13,793 nt of DNA, taken from Treponema sp. (GTDB lineage Bacteria > Spirochaetota > Spirochaetia > Treponematales > Treponemataceae). The notes under the pieces were generated by a model, which saw nothing but the letters and a program-made list of their open reading frames with translations, was not told the origin of the DNA and did no database searches. Location of the stretch: the NCBI GenBank assembly GCA_017421145.1, contig JAFOTA010000072.1, positions 1 to 13,793 of the forward strand. Direction: 5' to 3'. The translations under genes were made by a program, and so were the position numbers. Below, in pieces: positions 1 to 6,090 of this stretch (the first letter of the stretch is position 1; every line of letters begins with the position of its first letter).

Positions 1-224
1 AACTGTACGCACAGTCCAAGGAAATGGAAAACTACCTTGTCAAGATGATGCTTTCTTCAATGCGCGACACGATACACCATGAAAGCATGTTCGGCGAAGA
101 AAATGAATTCGCACGCGGCATGTATGAGGACATGATGTACGACAATTATGCCGAGGCTCTGACAAAGACAAGCCATTTCGGACTTGCAGACCAGATCTAC
201 CTTGAGCTTTCAGGCCAGCGCTAG
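1..224 (+). CDS. flgJ: FlgJ-type flagellar rod-binding protein, C-terminal part (5' end outside window)
   Basis: The frame is open from the first base, so the gene starts upstream; the first internal Met codon (position 24) is not a credible start because the conserved helix begins before it. The visible tail matches the rod-binding domain of FlgJ: a hydrophobic helix with K-M-M-L-S-S-M-R, then a short acidic stretch, then R-G-M-Y-E-D-M-M-Y and a final G-L-A-D segment. In the family this domain caps or binds the growing flagellar rod in the periplasm. The protein ends at G-L-A-D plus about ten residues with no muramidase domain, as expected for the short single-domain rod-binding proteins of spirochaetes. 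An intrinsic terminator follows 30 bases after the stop, so this is the last gene of its operon. The match rests on motif recognition of about 73 residues. Confidence 0.75.
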   Translation, partial: LYAQSKEMENYLVKMMLSSMRDTIHHESMFGEENEFARGMYEDMMYDNYAEALTKTSHFGLADQIYLELSGQR

Positions 225-253
225 GTTTCGGAAGATTGAATATGAAGGCGTAT

Positions 254-281
254 GCACCCGGATTTTTTCGGGTGTTTTTTT
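254..281 (+). terminator. Intrinsic terminator after flgJ
   Basis: A 6-bp GC-rich stem CACCCG (255-260) / CGGGTG (269-274) with an 8-base loop is followed directly by seven T residues (275-281). It is oriented for the + strand. Read on the - strand there is no T-tract after the stem, so it should not terminate the converging GGDEF gene. Confidence 0.88.
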
Positions 282-290
282 ATGCCCGCG

Positions 291-1505
291 TCATTTTTTC
301 TTTGACTTAAGCTCCTGCTTTTTTGCATACATTTCCTTGTCAGCACGCTCGAACAGGCGTATGAATCCTTTGTCCAGGTTCGGGTTGTAATCGGCAAATC
401 CTGATGAAATGACTATGTCTCCTGATTTTCTGTTGCATTCGATATGCGAATTGAAGTCCTTGAGCAGCTCATTGCAGTTGTCATAGTCGTCGCCATGGAG
501 AAATACCACGAATTCATCTCCTCCGATCCTGTAGACCGGACTGTTCTTGAAATGCCCTGAGATTATCGTGCTTGCTTTTTTTATGTATTTGTCGCCGGCT
601 GTGTGTCCCTTGGTGTCGTTCACTTTTTTAAGGTCGTTCACGTCAAATACGATGAGACCGAATTTTGAAAGAACGCCTCCCTCAATCCTCTGTTCGATTC
701 CGTCAACGTCTTCAATATATGCCGCCTTGTTCTTTACCCCGGTGAGCGGATCCACATATGCGATTTTTCTGGTGTTGTCAAGCTCCCTTTCCTGAAGCTG
801 CTCTATCTGGATGATGGAGTCAATCTTCTGGCGGTAGACTTCCTTTTCATCCTCAATGACAAAAGTGTGCAGAAGGCATGTTCCGAGCATTAAGCCGATT
901 GAATAGAACGGCATGTAGACATAGAGGTTCTGCAGTATTATTGCCGCAACCATCGCCGAGCTGAATATACCTATGGCAAGATGCCTGCGCTTCTGGTTTC
1001 CTTTTTTTCTTGCGGATATGATGAACATATAGATGCTTACGATCATGAACATCAGAAGCTGGAATGTGTGGTTGAGGTTTCTTGCGATTCCTGCGCGGTA
1101 GTTTCCGTCATCATCGTACCAGAATACAATGGGAACAAAAAAATTCACGAAAAGCACTGTCAGCTGAAGGATCAGAAAAACGATTCCCGTAATCCTTATG
1201 AATGTCTCGAATTTGTTTTTCTGGTTTATGTATGCGATGACATATCGCGTCCAGAAAAGTACCGAAAGTGCCATGACGGCAAAATATACGGTTGTTTCCG
1301 CAAATCTTACCGCAGTAATCTTACAGAATTCATCCAGAGGTCCCCATGCAATGTCCACAGCGTAATATGCCGCAACCCCTATAAGGAAAGTCTTGTATGC
1401 CTTGTGCGCATGTGTAAGAGCTTTTCCCGAAACCTGGGTCAAAATATAGAATTCATTAATAAAAAGTATCAGGATCGCAAGGACCCCAATGCTTGAATAA
1501 TACAT
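291..1505 (-). CDS. Membrane-bound diguanylate cyclase (GGDEF domain)
   Basis: A 404-aa protein. Residues 1 to about 215 hold about seven hydrophobic segments (about 5-22, 40-54, 70-92, 104-128, 148-163, 176-194, 198-215), followed by a short charged, probably coiled-coil linker (218-245) and a GGDEF domain (about 248-395). The domain shows D-P-L-T-G at 252-256, the metal-binding F-D-V-N-D (Asp288) and an intact R-I-G-G-D-E-F at 326-332, so it should make cyclic di-GMP from GTP. The allosteric I-site RxxD expected at residues 319-322 reads F-K-N-S, so product inhibition through that site is unlikely. The start is supported by an AGAGG ribosome site at 1513-1517, seven bases before the ATG. 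No EAL or HD-GYP domain is attached. The seven-helix region resembles membrane sensor modules fused to GGDEF, but its ligand cannot be read from sequence. Confidence 0.9.
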   Translation of the reverse strand: MYYSSIGVLAILILFINEFYILTQVSGKALTHAHKAYKTFLIGVAAYYAVDIAWGPLDEFCKITAVRFAETTVYFAVMALSVLFWTRYVIAYINQKNKFETFIRITGIVFLILQLTVLFVNFFVPIVFWYDDDGNYRAGIARNLNHTFQLLMFMIVSIYMFIISARKKGNQKRRHLAIGIFSSAMVAAIILQNLYVYMPFYSIGLMLGTCLLHTFVIEDEKEVYRQKIDSIIQIEQLQERELDNTRKIAYVDPLTGVKNKAAYIEDVDGIEQRIEGGVLSKFGLIVFDVNDLKKVNDTKGHTAGDKYIKKASTIISGHFKNSPVYRIGGDEFVVFLHGDDYDNCNELLKDFNSHIECNRKSGDIVISSGFADYNPNLDKGFIRLFERADKEMYAKKQELKSKKK

Positions 1506-1561
1506 AAGTCAACCTCTGAAAACTTTCTCTCCGAAAAGCGCGGATACTCTTTCCTTTCCAA

Positions 1562-1589
1562 ATTATACAGCAGTTTTCAAGGATTGAAA
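1562..1589 (-). promoter_or_regulatory. Putative promoter of the GGDEF gene with an overlapping palindrome
   Basis: On the - strand a perfect -10 TATAAT lies at 1567-1562, about 57 bases before the ATG. The -35 is weak (TTTCAA at 1589-1584, 16-bp spacer). That -35 forms half of an inverted repeat TTTCAA-GGA-TTGAAA (1575-1589), so a regulator binding there would compete with RNA polymerase. The -10 is convincing; the operator role is inference. Confidence 0.45.
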
Positions 1590-1699
1590 GCAAAAAATCA
1601 TGGAAACCGCAGAATTTTTTTGTTTAAAGGCGTTTTTAATGCATTTCCATGCTTTCTGGAACGTAAAAAAGGGATGTTTTTCATGAAAAAAGCGGAAAT

Positions 1700-1717
1700 T
1701 TTCTATAAATATAGAAA
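1700..1717. promoter_or_regulatory. 18-bp near-perfect palindrome upstream of the murC promoter
   Basis: TTTCTATA (1700-1707), two bases AA, then TATAGAAA (1710-1717) form perfect 8-bp inverted arms. The palindrome ends three bases before the murC -35 hexamer. It is centred near -48 relative to the predicted start of transcription. This is the size and position of a dimeric regulator site, but an AT-rich palindrome can also arise by chance and no regulator is known. Confidence 0.4.
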
Positions 1718-1720
1718 TAA

Positions 1721-1757
1721 TTGAAAAAATCCCAATCCAGTGGTATAATGTCATATT
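1721..1757 (+). promoter_or_regulatory. Strong sigma-70-type promoter of murC, predicted to give a leaderless mRNA
   Basis: -35 TTGAAA (1721-1726), an exact 17-bp spacer, and a perfect extended -10 TGGTATAAT (1741-1749). Placing +1 seven bases after the -10 puts transcription start at about 1755-1758, essentially on the murC ATG at 1758. No purine-rich Shine-Dalgarno sequence lies between the -10 and the ATG. The hexamers and spacing are seen directly; the start point is predicted. Confidence 0.8.
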
Positions 1758-3296
1758 ATGTCTGAGACAAACAAATCTTTTCCGAACAATTTTGCCGGCG
1801 TGCATTTTCATTTTGTCGGTATCAAGGGAACAGGTATGGCTGCCCTTGTGGAAATCCTCCATGCGCGGGGTGCCGTCATTACAGGAAGCGACGTGGGCGA
1901 AAGATTTTATACTGATGAAATCCTTGAGCATTACGATATACATGCAAAGCCTTTTTCCGCTGAAAACATTTCTTCTTCCATAGATTATGTGATCTATTCG
2001 AGCGCATACAGCCCGGAGAAAAATCCTGATCTGATCGAGGCAAAAAAACGCGGAATCCCCATGCTCCTTTACAGCGAGGCACTTGGTGCAGTTTCGGCCG
2101 AATCTTATGGATGCGGAGTCTGCGGTGTCCACGGTAAGACCACTACGACGGGGCTTGTCGGTACCCTGCTTAAGGAAATCGATCTTCCGTCACAGGTTCT
2201 TGCGGGAAGCATCATTTCATCTTTCGGGAATTCATGCACAATGACTTCAAGTGCGGCCAAGGCTTTGCGTCCTGAGTTTTTCGTTGCGGAGACCTGCGAA
2301 TACCAGCGTCATTTCATGGCTTTCCATCCGAAAAAAATCATCCTTACGGCAGTTGAAAGCGATCATCAGGATTATTATCCGACCTATGAGAGCATAAGGG
2401 ATGCGTTCGTCGATTATGCATGCCTTCTTCCTGATCACGGTCAGCTGATTTACTGTGCAGACCAGAAAGGTGCTGTCGAGGTTTCTGAAATCGTCCATGG
2501 AAAGAGGCCTGACATTGAGCTTGTACCTTACGGACTTTCCGCAGATGGCGATTATTCGGTGCGCGAGGAAGGAACTAAGGAGGGCCGTCAGTATTTCAGC
2601 TTGAACGTGCTTTCCGGCTGTGCTCTTTCGGTTCCGGGACGGCACAACATATTGAATGCATCGGCTGCGGTCGCGCTTTGTTTCGAGCTTATAAAATCTG
2701 CCGGTAAAAATCCCCTTGACTTTGCGGAAAAAATCAGGGCGGGGCTTTTGAAATTTTCAGGCGGAAAAAGGCGCAGCGAAATAATCGGCCGTGCTAAGAC
2801 TCCGGGAGGTCAGGACGTCATTTTCATCGATGACTACGGGCACCATCCGACTGCCATAAAGACAACCCTTTCCGGCTACAGGGATTTCTACAAAAACCAT
2901 AGGATAGTGGTTGACTTCATGAGCCACACTTACAGCCGCACCCAGGCTCTGCTTGAAGATTTCGCGTCAAGTTTCGGAAGCGCGGATTCGGTTATAATAA
3001 ACAAAATCTATGCGAGCGCAAGGGAAAATTCTTCTGCTGCGTCGGTGACCGGTGAAATTCTTGCTGAGCATGCAAAGAAGTACCACGGGGACGTGACGTA
3101 TGCAGGTGAATTTGACGAGGCCGTGGATGTCGGTCTTAAAATCTTGTCCAAAAACAGCGGTTCCCACTTTCCAGAAGGCTATATTTTTGTTACAATGGGA
3201 GCAGGCGACAATTGGAAAGTCGGTGCCGGTATACTCAAAGCGCTGGAGTCTGAAGATTCCGCAAAAGGTTCCGGTGGATCGGAGGAGATTGTATGA
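1758..3296 (+). CDS. murC: UDP-N-acetylmuramate--L-alanine ligase (MurC)
   Basis: A cytoplasmic ATP-dependent Mur ligase that adds the first residue, L-alanine, to UDP-MurNAc in peptidoglycan synthesis. At 512 aa it fits the family (about 450-500). Visible are the N-terminal UDP-binding loop G-I-K-G-T-G-M (21-27), the ATP loop G-V-H-G-K-T-T-T-T (123-131), A-E-T-C-E-Y (177-182), E-S-D-H-Q-D-Y-Y (200-207), the G-R-H-N-I-L-N-A-S segment (294-302), D-D-Y-G-H-H-P-T (358-365), H-T-Y-S-R-T (390-395) and the C-terminal G-A-G-D (481-484). Mpl, the muropeptide-recycling ligase, is the main alternative; it is less likely because treponemal peptidoglycan is reported to carry ornithine rather than meso-DAP, and because no other recycling gene is nearby. 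The ATG at 1758 has no ribosome site and sits at the predicted transcription start; the only nearby alternative, GTG at 1800, also lacks one. The stop overlaps the yicC start. Confidence 0.85.
   Translation: MSETNKSFPNNFAGVHFHFVGIKGTGMAALVEILHARGAVITGSDVGERFYTDEILEHYDIHAKPFSAENISSSIDYVIYSSAYSPEKNPDLIEAKKRGIPMLLYSEALGAVSAESYGCGVCGVHGKTTTTGLVGTLLKEIDLPSQVLAGSIISSFGNSCTMTSSAAKALRPEFFVAETCEYQRHFMAFHPKKIILTAVESDHQDYYPTYESIRDAFVDYACLLPDHGQLIYCADQKGAVEVSEIVHGKRPDIELVPYGLSADGDYSVREEGTKEGRQYFSLNVLSGCALSVPGRHNILNASAAVALCFELIKSAGKNPLDFAEKIRAGLLKFSGGKRRSEIIGRAKTPGGQDVIFIDDYGHHPTAIKTTLSGYRDFYKNHRIVVDFMSHTYSRTQALLEDFASSFGSADSVIINKIYASARENSSAASVTGEILAEHAKKYHGDVTYAGEFDEAVDVGLKILSKNSGSHFPEGYIFVTMGAGDNWKVGAGILKALESEDSAKGSGGSEEIV
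3281..3287 (+). promoter_or_regulatory. Ribosome binding site of yicC inside the murC end
   Basis: GGAGGAG lies five bases before the yicC ATG and within the last codons of murC. With the ATGA stop/start overlap (3293-3296) it predicts translational coupling. It contrasts with murC itself, which has no such site. Confidence 0.85.
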
Positions 3297-4162
3297 ACAG
3301 TATGACCGGATACGGATATAAGGAGCTTGTCTGCGACAACACACAGATAAGCGTTGAGATCCGTTCCGTAAACGCAAGGTTCCTTGACCTGAGCATAAAC
3401 CTTCCTTCTTTCCTCAATCAGCTTGAAAGCCGCATACGGAAGCTTGTGGCAGAAAAAATAGTCCGCGGCAAGGTCGATGTCTTTATCCGCGTGAGGGACA
3501 ATAATTCCACCGCCGTAGTGACCGCCGATCCGCATGCCGCACTCATGTACAGGGATGCGCTTTTGAGCATTGCGTCTGTACTCGGTAAATCTGCGGACGA
3601 CATTCCGCTGAGCCTCATCGTAGCCCAGGAAGGCGTTCTGACGGTTTCCCATGAATATGATGCGGAGGCTTATTGGAAAAAAATCGAGCCGGTTTTCCAG
3701 GATGTGTTCGGCCAGTTCATCAGCGACCGGACCAGGGAAGGAGAGAACCTCAAAAAGGATCTCCTTTCAAAACTTGACGTCCTTGACAAGTGCGCCGCTT
3801 TTTTCAAGGAATGGCAGCCAAAGATGGAGGCAAAGTTCCGCGAGACCATAACAAAGAAATTCGCCGAGCTTCTTGGCGACCGGGTTGATGAAAACAAGAT
3901 ACTTGAAGAAACGGCTTCGATGCTTGTCAAGTATACCATCAACGAGGAGATAATCCGCCTTCAAAGTCATCTGGAGGCAATGAGAAAGGAAATCACCGAT
4001 GACCCCGTGCCAGGTAAAAGACTTGATTTTATCTGTCAGGAGGCCAACCGTGAAATAAATACCATAGGCAGCAAAAATCAGTTCACTGAAGTTGGTGCCA
4101 TGGTCGTAAACGCAAAAGATGCTCTGGAGAATATCCGTGAGCAGTCAAAGAATGTAGAATAA
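3293..4162 (+). CDS. yicC: YicC/YloC-family protein (putative endoribonuclease)
   Basis: 289 aa, the usual length of the family. It begins with the signature S-M-T-G-Y-G followed by V-E-I-R-S-V-N-A-R-F-L-D, has R-G-K-V after the first domain (about residues 59-62), and ends with the conserved block L-D-F-I-C-Q-E-A-N-R-E-I-N-T-I-G-S-K-N and I-R-E-Q-S-K-N-V-E. YicC and YloC are reported to be endoribonucleases that act on RNAs including small regulatory RNAs; the bacterial role is still broadly defined. The gene overlaps murC by four bases. In many bacteria yicC precedes gmk; here that place is taken by a secreted-protein gene, with an archaeal-type CMP kinase one gene further on, so a nucleotide-kinase neighbour is kept loosely. 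The product is predicted cytosolic, without signal peptide or membrane segment. Confidence 0.9.
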   Translation: MNSMTGYGYKELVCDNTQISVEIRSVNARFLDLSINLPSFLNQLESRIRKLVAEKIVRGKVDVFIRVRDNNSTAVVTADPHAALMYRDALLSIASVLGKSADDIPLSLIVAQEGVLTVSHEYDAEAYWKKIEPVFQDVFGQFISDRTREGENLKKDLLSKLDVLDKCAAFFKEWQPKMEAKFRETITKKFAELLGDRVDENKILEETASMLVKYTINEEIIRLQSHLEAMRKEITDDPVPGKRLDFICQEANREINTIGSKNQFTEVGAMVVNAKDALENIREQSKNVE

Positions 4163-4179
4163 GAATAAAGGAGTACAAC

Positions 4180-5304
4180 ATGTTCTGTTCTAAGAAAGTA
4201 AAAGTGATTGCAGGAATTGCTTTTGTACTGTCACAGGCTTTGTCTGTGTTCGCCGCCGACCCGTTCGCTGACTACAACGTGAGCGAATCTGACATTGCAA
4301 ATTATTTCTTCTATGAAGAGGGAAGCAATATCGAGTTGACGAAAGTTGATGGTAATCTGACCGAGGTAAAGGCTGTCTCGGAGGCAGATGGAGTCCCTTA
4401 CACTGAATATCGCGCCTTTACGAATCCTGACATTTCCATGACATATTATCCGGCTGCATATTCAACCGCAGAAACAAAGGAAGGCCGCCTTGGTCTTGGA
4501 GGCCAGCTTTTTGCCTTCACGAACAACGAGGCTGATGATTTTGCATTCGATTCTTCATGGTGGACGTTCACATCAGGTGAAAAGTCATATCTCGGTACTC
4601 TTGCAAAGCTTGCAGACGAAGATCCTCTTCTCTATGCCTATGTTCTTTTCGACGTTACAGACACAGAGAACGTAAAGCTTTACTATAAGAAGACTCTTTC
4701 ACAGTCCGGTTCACCTCTCGTTGGAAAGGTCGATGATGATACGGTTTTCATCGTAACGCAGCCGGGAAGCCTTTCTCCGTATGTTGCCGAAGCATACCGC
4801 TTTACGGATACAGGAATCGAAAAGCAGGGCGAAGATTATTATGCATTTGACTGGAGCGAAGCTTCTATCCTTGCAGCCGCCAAGAGAACGAATCCTGATG
4901 AATTCAACAGCGCAGATTATATGGAAGTTATCGGAACCCTCAAGGATGAAGAGAACCACTCATACCTCTTCGTATTCAACCGTCATCCAAACAAGGGCAT
5001 CACGAAGGTTCAGAACAGGCTTCTCGTTTATTACGGACAGAGACTTCTCGGATACTATCCTACAATCAACCAGGTTCCTGTGATCGGTTCAGGAGAAGAA
5101 GTTGAGGAGACAGCTGACAAGGCAGAAGACAAGCCGGCAGAGGTCAAGGAAGTTTCAGAAGCTCCTGCAGAAACAGAAGAAAACGGAGCTATCCTGAGAT
5201 TCCCGAAAGCAACCGAAGAAGAAGGAAACGTAGTAGATTTCAGCCAGGGAATTCCTAAGGTTATCTATGTCCTGGATTCTGCACACGTTTTCAAGCAGTT
5301 CTAA
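4180..5304 (+). CDS. Secreted or periplasmic protein of unknown function
   Basis: 374 aa with a clear Sec signal peptide: basic start (K5, K6, K8), a hydrophobic core (about 9-22) and a V-F-A site, giving likely cleavage after Ala25. No lipobox cysteine is placed for a lipoprotein. The mature part is rich in aromatic residues and acids (repeated Y-Y, F-F, W-W), suggesting a beta-rich extracytoplasmic fold. Residues about 305-335 form a low-complexity acidic/Ala/Pro/Lys linker, followed by a short C-terminal domain ending H-V-F-K-Q-F. I do not recognise the family. An AAAGGAG ribosome site (4167-4173) lies six bases before the ATG, 17 bases after yicC, so the gene is probably cotranscribed with murC-yicC. 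Its codons (more TTC for Phe and AAC for Asn than in murC) hint at higher expression. A strong terminator follows. Confidence 0.85.
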   Translation: MFCSKKVKVIAGIAFVLSQALSVFAADPFADYNVSESDIANYFFYEEGSNIELTKVDGNLTEVKAVSEADGVPYTEYRAFTNPDISMTYYPAAYSTAETKEGRLGLGGQLFAFTNNEADDFAFDSSWWTFTSGEKSYLGTLAKLADEDPLLYAYVLFDVTDTENVKLYYKKTLSQSGSPLVGKVDDDTVFIVTQPGSLSPYVAEAYRFTDTGIEKQGEDYYAFDWSEASILAAAKRTNPDEFNSADYMEVIGTLKDEENHSYLFVFNRHPNKGITKVQNRLLVYYGQRLLGYYPTINQVPVIGSGEEVEETADKAEDKPAEVKEVSEAPAETEENGAILRFPKATEEEGNVVDFSQGIPKVIYVLDSAHVFKQF

Positions 5305-5331
5305 GGAAACGATGAATTTTTAATTCAAAGG

Positions 5332-5366
5332 ACGGAAATCAGTTGATGCTGGTTTCCGTTTTTTTT
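5332..5366 (+). terminator. Strong intrinsic terminator after the secreted-protein gene
   Basis: An 11-bp stem (5332-5342 with 5349-5359, one G-T wobble) closes a six-base loop TTGATG and is followed by an unbroken T-tract to 5366. It ends the murC-yicC-secreted protein unit, yet the cmk ribosome site starts only seven bases further on. Confidence 0.9.
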
Positions 5367-5372
5367 GGTCAT

Positions 5373-5378
5373 AGGAGG
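5373..5378 (+). promoter_or_regulatory. Ribosome binding site that fixes the cmk start
   Basis: AGGAGG lies six bases before the ATG at 5385. It shows that the real start is there and not at the in-frame TTG at 5343, which falls in the loop of the preceding terminator. Confidence 0.85.
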
Positions 5379-5384
5379 CCTTTG

Positions 5385-5939
5385 ATGTACAGAATTCCAT
5401 CTGGAAAAGAATTGAGGATTGCAATAAGCGGAAAATCAGGATGCGGAAATACGACTGTAAGCACACTGCTTGCAAAGGAGCTTGGGATTACGCTCATAAA
5501 TTTCACGTTCAGGCAGCTTGCGGCGGAAAAAGGAATGACTCTTGCACAGGTGATAGAATCCGCAAAAACCGACGACAGCTACGACATTACGGTTGACACG
5601 AGGCAGGTGGAGCTTGCGAAAAAAGAAAGCTGCGTCCTTGGAAGCCGTCTTGCAATTTGGATGCTGAAAGAAGCCGATCTGAAAGTCTACCTGATTGCCG
5701 ATGATGACGTCAGGGCAAAGCGGATACTGAACAGGGAAGGCGGGGATCTTGAAAAGATAAAGTCGTTCACTGCCATGCGCGACGGAGAAGATTCAAGACG
5801 CTACATGAAGCTTTATTCCATAGACAACAGCGACTACGGATTTGCAGATTTGAAAATAGACACCGCATCCTACAATCCGGAGCAGATTGTCGCACAGATT
5901 TTGGAAGAAGCGGAAAAAAGAGGTCTCGTAGAACGATAA
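5385..5939 (+). CDS. cmk: Archaeal-type cytidylate kinase
   Basis: 184 aa. The protein follows the short archaeal-type CMP kinase pattern rather than the 220-aa bacterial Cmk: R-I-A-I-S-G-K-S-G-C-G-N-T-T (11-24), a following L-L-A-K-E-L-G, R-Q-L-A-A-E-K-G-M-T near 44-53, D-T-R-Q-V-E-L-A-K at about 72-80, G-S-R-L-A-I-W-M-L at about 86-94, and a lid region with R-A-K-R-I and R-D-G-E-D-S-R-R-Y. The family phosphorylates CMP/dCMP with ATP in the cytosol. One oddity is the Walker-A loop, G-K-S-G-C-G-N-T: the usual Lys is Asn22. Some members of this kinase-like group also vary at this position, so activity is likely but not certain. A related nucleoside-monophosphate kinase specificity is the alternative. 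The gene has a good ribosome site but no room for a promoter after the upstream terminator. Confidence 0.8.
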   Translation: MYRIPSGKELRIAISGKSGCGNTTVSTLLAKELGITLINFTFRQLAAEKGMTLAQVIESAKTDDSYDITVDTRQVELAKKESCVLGSRLAIWMLKEADLKVYLIADDDVRAKRILNREGGDLEKIKSFTAMRDGEDSRRYMKLYSIDNSDYGFADLKIDTASYNPEQIVAQILEEAEKRGLVER

Positions 5940-5941
5940 AC

Positions 5942-6079
5942 AGTGGTCAAACCGCAAGTTTTCGGCAAAAAACGAAAATTTGTTGAGCAGCAAATAAAGA
6001 ACAAAAGATCAATGGCTAAACCGCAAGTTTTCGGCGAAGCCGAAAACTTGATGAACAATAAATATTGAACGAAGTTCAA
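5942..6079. repeat. Imperfect 69-bp tandem direct repeat between cmk and leuD
   Basis: Two copies, 5942-6010 and 6011-6079, are offset by 69 bases. They share an exact 18-base core (5949-5966 and 6018-6035) and further matches through GAAAA-TTG-TGA-CA-AATA-GAAC. The second copy holds two perfect hairpins; in the first the same arms are degraded. No ORF here is credible. The arrangement looks like an intergenic mobile or REP-like repeat that has duplicated, sitting between convergent genes. Confidence 0.7.
6024..6050. repeat. Perfect 12-bp hairpin with GAA loop
   Basis: CAAGTTTTCGGC (6024-6035), loop GAA, then the exact complement at 6039-6050. No T-tract follows on either strand, so it is not a classical intrinsic terminator, but it lies between converging transcripts and could stabilise their 3' ends. 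Confidence 0.8.
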
Positions 6080-6090
6080 TATTTATTGTT
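6054..6090. repeat. Perfect 17-bp hairpin spanning the leuD stop codon
   Basis: A 17-base arm at 6054-6070, loop GAA, then the exact complement at 6074-6090. The leuD TGA (6076-6078) and last four codons lie in one arm. The same GAA loop as in the neighbouring 12-bp hairpin suggests a shared origin. There is no T-tract on either side. Confidence 0.85.

Noticed and set aside
981..1496. 171-aa open frame on the + strand inside the GGDEF gene
   Set aside because: Antisense to membrane segments of a gene with good domain evidence; no ribosome site or family pattern.
1563..2132. 189-aa open frame on the - strand opposite the murC 5' end
   Set aside because: It runs antisense through conserved MurC motifs and its own promoter, and its protein is Cys/His/Phe-rich without any family pattern.
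1758..3296. Mpl (muropeptide-recycling ligase) as the identity of the Mur ligase
   Set aside because: Motifs and length fit MurC; treponemal peptidoglycan is reported to lack meso-DAP, and no recycling genes are near. Kept only as an alternative.
5343..5384. Longer cmk start at TTG 5343
   Set aside because: It lies in the loop of an intrinsic terminator, lacks a ribosome site, and the ATG at 5385 has AGGAGG correctly spaced.
6024..6090. The two hairpins as ordinary intrinsic terminators
   Set aside because: Neither is followed by a T-tract on either strand; they fit better as a palindromic repeat.
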